Source: JAHEJB01 sp037969195 (GTDB lineage: Bacteria; Bacteroidota; Rhodothermia; Rhodothermales; Rubricoccaceae). Taken from it: a DNA stretch of 12,677 nt. Made by a program: the position numbers and the translations under genes. Positions 6,669 through 12,677 of this stretch are shown piece after piece. The stretch covers positions 1 through 12,677 of the forward strand of contig JBBKWZ010000093.1 of NCBI GenBank assembly GCA_037969195.1, written 5' to 3'. Each line of letters begins with the position of its first letter. Position 1 is the first letter of the stretch. The notes beneath the pieces were generated by a model. It was not told where the DNA came from and made no database searches. It saw nothing but the letters and a program-made list of their open reading frames with translations.

Positions 6669-7370
6669 ATGAAACTTTTTCGATTCCCTGCCGCCACCTT
6701 AGTAATGGCTGCGCTTCTTGCCCTTACGCTGCCCCAGGCAGGCTGTGGCCTTAGTAAAACAGCACAAGGTGCCGGAGCTGGTGCCGGAGCTGGCGCCATC
6801 GTTGGCGGCGTCATTGGTCGCGCGACTGGTTCGACCGCACGTGGTGCCATTATTGGTGCAGCCGTTGGTGGTACCGCTGGTGCCATCATAGGCCGCCAAA
6901 TGGACAACCAGGCTGAAGAGCTCGAACAAGAGCTTGAGAATGCTAGGGTCGAACGCGTATCCGATCCCGAGACCGGTGCCGAAGGCATCGCAATCGTTTT
7001 TGACAACGCGCTTCTCTTCGATCTCAACAGTTCAACGCTTCGAACGGGTGTGCGCGCCGACCTTGCAGATCTTGCTGCGAGTCTCCGCCAGTATCCCGGC
7101 CATGATGCGGTCATAGTTGGTCACGCATCCAGCGATGGTTCTGCTGGGCACAACCAGACGTTGTCTGAGAACCGCGCCGCATCCGTTTCGAGCTACCTCG
7201 TCTCACTCGGAATCCGATCGAGCCGCCTCGCTACAGTAGGTATGGGTGAGAACGACCCGATCGCCGACAACAGCACGCAGGCTGGCCGTGAAGCCAACCG
7301 TCGCGTTGAGATTTCCATTTACGCCAGCGAATCCTATCGCCAGCAGATGGAAGATGAGTACGGCGGTTGA
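6669..7370 (+). CDS. Glycine-zipper OmpA-family lipoprotein (YiaD-like)
   Basis: This 233-residue protein has three parts. A lipoprotein signal ends in QAGC with Cys26 as the lipid-modified residue. A Gly/Ala-rich zone at 34-75 (alternating AG, then GxxxG-like AIIGAAVGGTAGAIIG) is a glycine zipper that can insert in or pack against membrane. The C-terminal OmpA/MotB domain (about 107-220) has GHASSDGSAGHNQTLSENRA with Asp156 and NRRVEI with Arg211/Arg212, positions that in this family bind diaminopimelate of peptidoglycan. A charged helix at 79-96 links the two. It probably sits in the outer membrane and holds it to the cell wall. A 12-base DNA unit is repeated in tandem (6768-6791) in the zipper. 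There is no strong Shine-Dalgarno. A strong terminator follows. Confidence 0.92.
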   Translation: MKLFRFPAATLVMAALLALTLPQAGCGLSKTAQGAGAGAGAGAIVGGVIGRATGSTARGAIIGAAVGGTAGAIIGRQMDNQAEELEQELENARVERVSDPETGAEGIAIVFDNALLFDLNSSTLRTGVRADLADLAASLRQYPGHDAVIVGHASSDGSAGHNQTLSENRAASVSSYLVSLGIRSSRLATVGMGENDPIADNSTQAGREANRRVEISIYASESYRQQMEDEYGG

Positions 7371-7416
7371 TCGCACAAGCGCTTTGACGCTCTCTTGAGC
7401 CTCTCAGCCTATCTTT

Positions 7417-7448
7417 GGGCTCCTCGCGGAAGCGGGGAGCCCTTTTTT
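7417..7448 (+). terminator. Strong Rho-independent terminator with GNRA loop
   Basis: An 11-bp stem (7417-7427 with 7432-7442, one G-T pair) is closed by the tetraloop GGAA and followed directly by six Ts (7443-7448). It lies 46 bases after the OmpA stop. It shows that the LOG gene must be transcribed from its own promoter or by readthrough, and that LOG translation does not begin upstream of it. Confidence 0.92.
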
Positions 7449-7463
7449 GTGTTTCGGCCTTCC

Positions 7464-8201
7464 ATGCATACGAACGAAAGAACGACGAAAGAAACGCCCT
7501 TTCACGCAGACAAGAATATGTCTTCCGAGGAAATGGTACTGTGGCAGCACGCCCGCATTAAAGACACGTGGCGGGTTTTTCGCATCATGGGCGAGTTCGT
7601 CGAAGGCTTTGAACGGATGTCCGACATCGGTCCGAGCGTTTCGGTATTTGGGTCAGCGCGCACCAAACCTGGTGATCCTTATTACCAGATGGGCGTCGAC
7701 GTTGCAAAGGAACTCGTCTCCCACGGCTTTGCGGTCATTACAGGAGGTGGACCCGGAATCATGGAGGCTGCCAATAAAGGCGCGCAGGAGGCTGGTGGAG
7801 CGTCCGTCGGGCTTAACATCGTCCTTCCGCATGAGCAACGGGCAAACGCCTACGTCGATCCAGATAAAGTGATTGACTTCGATTTTTTCTTTGCCCGTAA
7901 AACGATGTTCGTGAAGTACGCCCAAGGCTATATCGTTCTGCCAGGTGGGTTCGGGACAATGGATGAGCTATTCGAGTCGCTCACGTTAATCCAAACTGGT
8001 AAGACCGCACGCTTTCCTGTCATCCTTATGGGCAAAGAGTTTTGGTCGGGACTGGTGGATTGGCTTCGTGATAAAATGCTGGTGGTGGGCAACATCTCAG
8101 AGCCTGACCTTGACCTCTTTCACATCACCGACGACCCTACGGAAGCTGTAAACGTTATTGAGAAGTTCTGCCGAGAAACCGGCGTAGCCCCCAATTTTTG
8201 A
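7464..8201 (+). CDS. LOG family protein (TIGR00730-type phosphoribohydrolase)
   Basis: This protein of about 245 residues carries both LOG signatures on a Rossmann-like fold: GGGPGIMEAANKGA (94-107) and PGGFGTMDE (160-168). LOG proteins hydrolyse cytokinin-riboside or nucleoside 5'-monophosphates, releasing the base and ribose 5-phosphate; in bacteria the true substrate is often AMP or unknown. FFFARKTMFVKYAQGY just before the second motif is the form common in Bacteroidota-like homologues. The helical N-terminal extension (about 19-55) is usual for the longer TIGR00730 group. The frame is open back to TTG 7395, but that start lies before the terminator hairpin, so ATG 7464 or ATG 7518 is the real start. 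Neither has a strong Shine-Dalgarno. Confidence 0.9.
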   Translation: MHTNERTTKETPFHADKNMSSEEMVLWQHARIKDTWRVFRIMGEFVEGFERMSDIGPSVSVFGSARTKPGDPYYQMGVDVAKELVSHGFAVITGGGPGIMEAANKGAQEAGGASVGLNIVLPHEQRANAYVDPDKVIDFDFFFARKTMFVKYAQGYIVLPGGFGTMDELFESLTLIQTGKTARFPVILMGKEFWSGLVDWLRDKMLVVGNISEPDLDLFHITDDPTEAVNVIEKFCRETGVAPNF

Positions 8202-8417
8202 CCTGTTTGGATAAACCAGCGTTGTACTTTCTCGGCCACGGTTCCTCGTAGATTCGTCTTCGTTCTGCACCACGGACATCATTATTTGTGCACTGAATCA
8301 CCAGTTTGACGCATCGTCTGTATCGGCACGGTCTCTGTAGTAGTTGGCCATGTGCACGGAAAGACTCGCCGAGCACATACAGTACTCCTCTCCAGTTCCT
8401 ACTTCATATCAAGAAAC

Positions 8418-9221
8418 ATGATGACCCTACACCTCTCTTCTCGCGCTGTAGTCCTTTGCACCATTGCGCTGCTTGTCTTCGCATCGAATAGCGCAGTCGC
8501 CCAGGACGACACGATGGTGCCCGATACTATCGGTGTCCCTGTTCCCGGCAACGATGCACGCGAGGCTTTCAATGAAGGCAACGCACTACTCCGAGGCGGC
8601 GACAACGAAGGAGCGCTGGCGAAGTTCGAAGCCGGCCTCCGGATGGACCCCAGAAGCGCCCGCAATGCATACGGAAAGGCACTTGCACTCGCCCAACTCG
8701 ACCGCGAAGACGATGCGTCTGTAGCGTTTGAGAATGCCATCCAACTTGCGAGTGCCGCAAATGATAGTGAGACCGCGTCTGCTGCACGCCGTGCTCTCGG
8801 CACCATTTCCTACCGAAACGCCGTTGGTTTGCTTCAGGCCTTTCCGCTTCCAGCTGATGCTGCGCAATCTGCCCTGCCTCTGCTTCAGAAAGCCGACGAG
8901 GGGGATCTTGGGCAAGCTATGCTCCCATATCAGTTTGCCCGCGTCTACAACGCGCTTGAGCAGTACGAGGAAGCCGAGCGGTATGCCATGGATGCAGTCG
9001 ACAACCGAGACCAAAGTGCCGCTGACAACTCTGCGCTCTACTACGAACTCGGTCTTGCTCGCATGGGTGCCGGGAACACGACTGGAGCCATTGAAGCGTT
9101 TGAGCTTGCCAAGAATGGCACATGGGCTGGATGGGCTGAGCACCAGATCACCCAAATTAATTCGGCCGCAGACGAGTCGGGCGAGGCATCTGGATCCGGT
9201 TCGCTAACCGGCGGAAATTAG
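8418..9221 (+). CDS. Secreted TPR-repeat protein
   Basis: ATG 8418 (or the adjacent ATG 8421) opens a Sec signal peptide with a hydrophobic core at about 10-22 and likely cleavage after Ala28 (AVA before Gln29). The longer frame from GTG 8352 adds a polar stretch before the signal and is rejected. The mature protein of about 239 residues is alpha-helical with tetratricopeptide repeats. One pair is near 47-114 (AFNEGNALLRGGDNEGALAKFEAGL, then KALALAQLDREDDASVAFENAI), and another near 165-240 (ARVYNALEQYEEAERYAMDAV, then YELGLARMGAGNTTGAIEAFELA). Such repeats bind partner proteins, here in the periplasm or at the outer membrane. No catalytic domain is present and the partner is unknown. The tail is Ser/Gly-rich. 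A terminator-like hairpin follows, so it is probably a single-gene unit. Confidence 0.83.
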   Translation: MMTLHLSSRAVVLCTIALLVFASNSAVAQDDTMVPDTIGVPVPGNDAREAFNEGNALLRGGDNEGALAKFEAGLRMDPRSARNAYGKALALAQLDREDDASVAFENAIQLASAANDSETASAARRALGTISYRNAVGLLQAFPLPADAAQSALPLLQKADEGDLGQAMLPYQFARVYNALEQYEEAERYAMDAVDNRDQSAADNSALYYELGLARMGAGNTTGAIEAFELAKNGTWAGWAEHQITQINSAADESGEASGSGSLTGGN

Positions 9222-9247
9222 AACCCGCCAACACTATCACTTCCTTT

Positions 9248-9287
9248 GAAGCCGTGTCGGATCGTCCGGGGCGGCTTCGCTGGTTTT
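9248..9287 (+). terminator. Terminator-like hairpin after the TPR gene
   Basis: GAAGCCG (9248-9254) pairs with CGGCTTC (9272-9278). Inside, TCGGA (9257-9261) pairs with TCCGG (9265-9269) using one T-G wobble, leaving a TCG loop. GCTGG and then TTTT (9284-9287) follow. The stem is good; the T-run is short and offset by 5 bases. It lies 27 bases after the TPR stop and between convergent genes. Confidence 0.6.
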
Positions 9288-9300
9288 GAGGAATTGGAGT

Positions 9301-9450
9301 TTAGACAGTGTGCCTGCTTCCCAACCACAGTAAAGCAATGAGAAGAACCACCGGTACGACGATGCTGGCGATCGGCATCCACTCCAGGCCAATGCCATGA
9401 TTATGCTCTGGGCCAAGGACAAGTGCGAGGATGTTCATCATTGAGGTCAT
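9301..9450 (-). CDS. Small single-pass membrane protein, hypothetical
   Basis: This 49-residue frame on the minus strand is not a shadow of any gene. It has a mildly hydrophobic start (MTSMMNILALVLG), a PEHNHGIGLEWMP segment with two histidines, one strong transmembrane helix (about 26-43, IASIVVPVVLLIALLWLG) and a basic end (SRHTV). That order looks selected: polar residues fall outside the helix and positive charge follows it, suggesting a cytoplasmic C-terminus. The frame is open back to 9522, but the upstream part is polar and unlike protein, so ATG 9450 or the ATGs at 9441/9438 are preferred. I do not recognise a named family. The histidines could bind metal or haem, which is speculation. 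The promoter would lie near 9451-9506, close to the start of the acyltransferase. Confidence 0.55.
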   Translation of the reverse strand: MTSMMNILALVLGPEHNHGIGLEWMPIASIVVPVVLLIALLWLGSRHTV

Positions 9451-9506
9451 GTGTGTGAGGATATCTTTGCAGCTCCCGTTTGCTTCGCAAGCTACTCCGA
9501 ACTCTG

Positions 9507-10265
9507 ATGGCCGTTTCCGCATCTGCTTTAATCAGTCCGTCCTCCATGATTGCCGATGATGTGACGGTGGGACATTTCTCGGTGATAGGAGCTCAGGTCC
9601 AGATCGGCACGCTGTCCCAGATCGGCCACCACGTCGTCATTCATGAGGGCACGGTTGTCGGCGATGGCGTGCGAATTGATGACCACGCTGTCCTTGGAAA
9701 ACAACCGATGCGGGCTGCCCGGAGTACCACAACTAGCGAAGCCGTGCTTCCTCCTGCACAGATTGGGAATAACTCGATTATAGGCACAGGCGCCGTTTTG
9801 TACGTAGGCTGCGTGATCGGCGAACGCGTGCTTGCTGCCGACTATGCGACAGTCCGAGAGAGGGTAAACGTGGGCGATGAGACCATTGTGGGGCGCGGCG
9901 TGGCCATCGAAAATGACAGCTCGGTTGGCGCACGATGCAAACTGGAGACAAACGCTTATATATGTGCCTACACGTCAATCGGCGACGATGTATTTATTGC
10001 ACCGGGAGTTCTAACCAGCAACGACAACTTCATGGGGCGGACTGAGGAACGTAAGACGCAATTCGGAGGGCCCACAATTCGAAATGGAGCACGTCTTGGT
10101 GTAGGTGCCGTGGTTCTGCCCGGAAAAGAAATCCCAAGCGAAGCTGTCATTGCAGCGGGCGCGGTTCTTACGCGAGATGCAGATGCCGGGCAGATACATC
10201 AAGGTGTGCCAGCGCGGGCGGTGCGAAAAGTCCCTCCCAATCAGCTTCTGGATTCGAACGAGTGA
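9507..10265 (+). CDS. Left-handed beta-helix sugar N-acyltransferase (hexapeptide family)
   Basis: This protein of about 252 residues is built almost wholly of hexapeptide repeats ([LIV]-G-x4), the coil of LpxA/WbpD-type acyltransferases. Repeats run from IADDVTVGHFSVIG (15-28) to GNNSIIGTGAVLYVGCVIG (about 91-110), and on to TNAYICAYTSIGDDVFIAPGV and the final GVPARAVRKVP typical of sugar acetyltransferases. TSNDNFMGRTEER forms a likely loop near the acyl-CoA or acyl-ACP site. With the aminotransferase and dehydrogenase downstream it probably acylates the new 3-amino group of a nucleotide sugar in the cytoplasm; acetyl versus longer acyl donor is undecided. ATG 9507 is chosen because the beta-helix begins just after it; a TTG at 9480 would add 9 basic residues. 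The gap to the aminotransferase is 60 bases. Confidence 0.83.
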   Translation: MAVSASALISPSSMIADDVTVGHFSVIGAQVQIGTLSQIGHHVVIHEGTVVGDGVRIDDHAVLGKQPMRAARSTTTSEAVLPPAQIGNNSIIGTGAVLYVGCVIGERVLAADYATVRERVNVGDETIVGRGVAIENDSSVGARCKLETNAYICAYTSIGDDVFIAPGVLTSNDNFMGRTEERKTQFGGPTIRNGARLGVGAVVLPGKEIPSEAVIAAGAVLTRDADAGQIHQGVPARAVRKVPPNQLLDSNE

Positions 10266-10325
10266 TCGCAGCGGACAGAGCTGGAAACGCTGGTTGAGTA
10301 CCTTCGCACAGTAGCAATAAACATT

Positions 10326-11459
10326 ATGATGGACATCAAAATGGTCGACCTGCATGCGCAGGTTGAGGAACTACGAGGCGAAGTCGATACGGCAATTGCG
10401 GCCGTGCTCGAAAGTGGCGCTTTCGTTCGTGGGCCGTTCGTCGGGCAGTTTGAACAAGAACTCGGCGCTTTTTACGATGGTGCACACGCCCTCGGTGTTG
10501 GAAACGGCACCGATGCATTGCAGCTCGCGTTCATGGCAACCGGAATCGGCCCCGGCGACGAAGTGATCGTGCCTGCGTTCACAATCTTCGCGACAGCGGA
10601 GGCAGCCTCGCTTCTCGGTGCAAAGCCCGTGTTCGTCGACATCGATCAAGCTACGTTCAACATGAACCCAGCCTTGGTTGAGGCCACAATCACGGATCGG
10701 ACGAAAGCCATCGTGCCCGTGCATCTCTACGGGCAGTCGGCTGATATGGACCCGTTACTTGAAATCGCTAAAGAACATGGTCTGGCGATTATCGAGGATG
10801 CCGCACAGGCCATCGGAGCCACGTATAAAGGCCAGATTGTTGGGACGATCGGAAATATTGGATGCTTGTCATTCTATCCAACGAAGAACCTCGGTGCGTA
10901 CGGCGATGGAGGCGCGTGCCTCTCATCCGATGACGTGCTCGCAGCTCGCCTTCGGAAGCTGGCAAATCATGGCGCGGACAGGAAGTACTTCAATACGGAT
11001 CTGGGAATCAACAGCCGCCTGGATGCAATTCAGGCTGCCATCCTCTCTGTAAAGCTACCGCACTTGCAAAAGTGGATGACCGCACGAAAATGGGCAGCGG
11101 ATCTTTACGACGATGTCCTGACCAACTTAGACGTTATCACGATCCCGCCCCGTTCCGACTACGCCGATCATGTATTCCACCAGTACACGGTTCGTGTTTC
11201 TGAGAATATGCGTGACGATCTGGCCGCCCACTTGAAGGCCCACGGCGTCCCCACCATGGTTTACTATCCGGTGCCGCTTCACCGCCTTCCGGTCTTTGAG
11301 GAGCTTGGTCATGCGGATGGTGCCTTCCCTCAAGCTGAACGAGCGAGCCGTGAAGTGCTTTCGCTTCCAATGCATCCATATCTGACTGAAGAGCAGATCC
11401 ACTATGTTGCTGAAACGGTGGCCTCGTTTTCTGTCGAACCGATCTCGACTGCCTCCTAA
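10326..11459 (+). CDS. DegT/DnrJ/EryC1/StrS PLP-dependent sugar aminotransferase (WbpE-like)
   Basis: This 377-residue fold-type I enzyme has all family marks: GNGTDALQLA (59-68), GDEVIVPAFTIFATAEA (77-93), HLYGQSADMD (133-142), EDAAQAIGA with Asp158 for the PLP ring nitrogen (157-165), SFYPTKNLGAYGDGG with catalytic Lys187 (182-196), NSRLDAIQAA and the C-terminal PVPLHRLP and SLPMHPYL. It moves an amino group, usually from glutamate, to a keto nucleotide sugar. Of the DegT enzymes I remember, WbpE/WlbC (UDP-3-keto-GlcNAcA aminotransferase) and GnnB fit best, since ALLGAKPVxVDID, GDGG and SLPMHPYL are shared. The 3-keto substrate is inferred from the neighbours. ATG 10326 and ATG 10329 are equivalent starts, without a clear Shine-Dalgarno. 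The next gene begins 17 bases after its stop, so they are surely co-transcribed. Confidence 0.92.
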   Translation: MMDIKMVDLHAQVEELRGEVDTAIAAVLESGAFVRGPFVGQFEQELGAFYDGAHALGVGNGTDALQLAFMATGIGPGDEVIVPAFTIFATAEAASLLGAKPVFVDIDQATFNMNPALVEATITDRTKAIVPVHLYGQSADMDPLLEIAKEHGLAIIEDAAQAIGATYKGQIVGTIGNIGCLSFYPTKNLGAYGDGGACLSSDDVLAARLRKLANHGADRKYFNTDLGINSRLDAIQAAILSVKLPHLQKWMTARKWAADLYDDVLTNLDVITIPPRSDYADHVFHQYTVRVSENMRDDLAAHLKAHGVPTMVYYPVPLHRLPVFEELGHADGAFPQAERASREVLSLPMHPYLTEEQIHYVAETVASFSVEPISTAS

Positions 11460-11476
11460 CCTCGAATGCACTGTAG

Positions 11477-12508
11477 ATGTCTTCAGACCTATCGCCCATA
11501 ATCCGAATCGCGCAGATTGGCGTGGGGTACTGGGGACGCAATTTGTTGCGCAACTTCGCAGCCCTTCCGAATGCTGAGGTTGTTTTGGTGTGCGACACTG
11601 ATGCAGAAGCCAACGCTGCAGCAGCGTCCAATCATCCGGAAGTCCGAACAACGCGCGACATTCAAGACGTGCTTGAGGATGATTCAATTGGCGCCGTCGT
11701 TGTAGCCACCGAGACGCCCCAACATTTCGTGATGGCGGAGGCTGCGCTTCGAGCGGGCAAGCACGTTTTTGTCGAGAAGCCCCTCGCCCAGACCCTCGAG
11801 CAAGCGGAACGCCTCGTAGCTCTGGCAGAGGAAATGGATCTGCGGTTGATGGTCGGCCATCTCCTTCTCTACCACCCTGCGTTTCGCCACGTAGAGGAAC
11901 TCATCAAACAAGGCGAATTGGGTGAGATCCGTTATCTCTACAGTACTCGCGTTAACCTGGGCATCGTGCGGCAGCGAGAGAATGCGTTTGAAAGCCTAGC
12001 TCCGCACGATTTGTCTGTAGCTCTTGCCTACGTCGACAGCGAGCCTATTGGAGTGGCCGCGCAAGGCAGCGCCATTTTGCAGGAGGGCGTTGAGGACGTG
12101 GTATTTGCCACGGTCTTTTTTGAGAACGGAGCTTTGGCGCATATCCACTGCTCGTGGCTGGACCCCCACAAGATCCGCAAGACAACAATTGTCGGAAGCA
12201 AGCAGATGGCCGTAATCGACGACATGGAGGCGTCCGAAAAAGTTCGCCTGTACGACAAGGGAGCTGAGGTCACGGATTCCTCGGAGTACGCCAATTTTGC
12301 GGGTGCAGTGAGCTTCAGATCTGGAAACATTGTTATTCCCAAGATTGAGAGCAGAGAACCTCTTCGTTTGGAATGTGCCGAGTTTATAGCGTCCATCATT
12401 GAGCGGCGCGCGCCAAGAACCGATGGCAAGAGCGGTCTTGCTGTCGTGCGACTTCTGCAGGCAGCGCAGAATTCGTTGGATGCGGGCGGATCCCGCGTCG
12501 AGGTCTAG
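11477..12508 (+). CDS. Gfo/Idh/MocA family nucleotide-sugar dehydrogenase (WbpB/GnnA-like)
   Basis: This 343-residue NAD(P)-dependent oxidoreductase starts with the Rossmann motif GVGYWGRN (15-22), has an acidic strand end at Asp40 (VLVCDTD) that favours NAD, the conserved EKP at 100-102, GHLLLYHPAF (127-136) and LAPHD with His177 (174-178), a position used as acid/base in the family. The second half is the alpha/beta substrate domain. Set beside a DegT aminotransferase and a beta-helix acyltransferase, it most likely oxidises C3 of UDP-GlcNAc or UDP-GlcNAcA, the first step towards a 2,3-diamino sugar. The sequence alone does not decide between WbpB-like (acid sugar) and GnnA-like (neutral sugar, lipid A). 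The start ATG 11477 is 17 bases after the aminotransferase stop; no alternative is needed. Confidence 0.88.
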   Translation: MSSDLSPIIRIAQIGVGYWGRNLLRNFAALPNAEVVLVCDTDAEANAAAASNHPEVRTTRDIQDVLEDDSIGAVVVATETPQHFVMAEAALRAGKHVFVEKPLAQTLEQAERLVALAEEMDLRLMVGHLLLYHPAFRHVEELIKQGELGEIRYLYSTRVNLGIVRQRENAFESLAPHDLSVALAYVDSEPIGVAAQGSAILQEGVEDVVFATVFFENGALAHIHCSWLDPHKIRKTTIVGSKQMAVIDDMEASEKVRLYDKGAEVTDSSEYANFAGAVSFRSGNIVIPKIESREPLRLECAEFIASIIERRAPRTDGKSGLAVVRLLQAAQNSLDAGGSRVEV

Positions 12509-12558
12509 GCGGACTCCCACGCGTTTGGTATTCTGGCAAGCAACACTAGACGACGCTG

Positions 12559-12677
12559 ATGAACCTCCACAAATTCGCCGCTGGAGCTCTGCTTCTTCTG
12601 CTCTGCGTACCGTCCAGCGCTCAAGTAGACGGCCTTTTGCAGATCAATAGTTCGCTCCAGCTTTTTCTGGAACGGCA
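12559..12677 (+). CDS. Secreted protein, N-terminal fragment (cut by window end)
   Basis: ATG 12559 opens a frame that reaches the window edge with 39 full codons. It begins with a classical Sec signal peptide (MNLHKFAAGALLLLLCVPSSA) with likely cleavage before Gln22, so the product is exported. The mature start (VDGLLQINSSLQLFLERQ-like) weakly recalls the beginning of large outer-membrane proteins of polysaccharide loci such as Wzi-type capsule assembly proteins, where a NSxLxxFLxRQ helix precedes the barrel. That reading is from memory and supported by the sugar genes before it. The gap to the dehydrogenase is 50 bases, so it may belong to the same transcript. No Shine-Dalgarno is visible. 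Confidence 0.6.
   Translation, partial: MNLHKFAAGALLLLLCVPSSAQVDGLLQINSSLQLFLER

Noticed and set aside
6463..6672. 69-codon plus-strand frame between the nucleotidyltransferase and the OmpA gene
   Set aside because: It overlaps the OmpA start out of frame, lacks a ribosome-binding site and has no recognisable protein pattern.
8586..9155. 189-codon minus-strand frame opposite the TPR gene
   Set aside because: The plus strand encodes a signal peptide and TPR repeats; the antisense translation shows no domain.
1..12677. CRISPR arrays, insertion sequences, phage genes, toxin-antitoxin pairs, rRNA or tRNA genes
   Set aside because: No regularly spaced repeats, transposase or integrase motifs, antitoxin-like pairs or RNA gene structures were found on either strand by eye.

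Overview
The window is chromosomal DNA of moderate GC from a Gram-negative bacterium. Lipobox lipoproteins, Sec signal peptides, an OmpA-type peptidoglycan anchor and a nucleotide-sugar cluster all point to an outer membrane. Protein style (the DUF6090-like membrane protein, the LOG protein, the nucleotidyltransferase N-terminus) and the scarcity of strong Shine-Dalgarno sites suggest Bacteroidota in the broad sense, perhaps Rhodothermota, with Gemmatimonadota as an alternative. This is inference from memory; no marker gene fixes it.

Left part (1-4355): a loose run of small, unrelated, same-strand genes with long gaps. In order: the tail of an unidentified gene, an antibiotic-biosynthesis-monooxygenase (ABM) family protein, a monohaem cytochrome c lipoprotein, a DUF6090-like single-pass membrane protein, a 62-residue CxxC/HxxxxH protein, a secreted SnoaL-like protein, and a GC-rich ABM-like small protein. 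Behind the last lies a broken second copy of the 3' end of the SnoaL-like gene. This looks like accessory cargo with a local duplication and probable insertion. No transposase, integrase or credible attC site is visible.

Middle part (4356-9506): housekeeping or envelope genes. A Na+/Ca2+ exchanger converges on a minus-strand sugar-phosphate nucleotidyltransferase. After a gap come a glycine-zipper OmpA lipoprotein ending in a very strong GNRA-capped terminator, a LOG-family phosphoribohydrolase, a secreted TPR protein with its own terminator-like hairpin, and a convergent minus-strand 49-residue membrane protein.

Right part (9507-12677): a same-strand set of left-handed beta-helix acyltransferase, DegT-type PLP aminotransferase and Gfo/Idh/MocA dehydrogenase. 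Together they can oxidise C3 of a nucleotide sugar, transaminate it and acylate the amine. This is the logic of WbpB/WbpE/WbpD (UDP-GlcNAc3NAcA) or GnnA/GnnB (UDP-GlcNAc3N for lipid A). A truncated secreted protein follows and runs off the end.

Most of the window is recognisable at family level and I do not see a clearly new multi-gene system. The best leads are the duplicated, broken SnoaL 3' end flanking the GC-rich ABM-like gene, the small histidine-containing membrane protein, and the unresolved product of the diamino-sugar genes.
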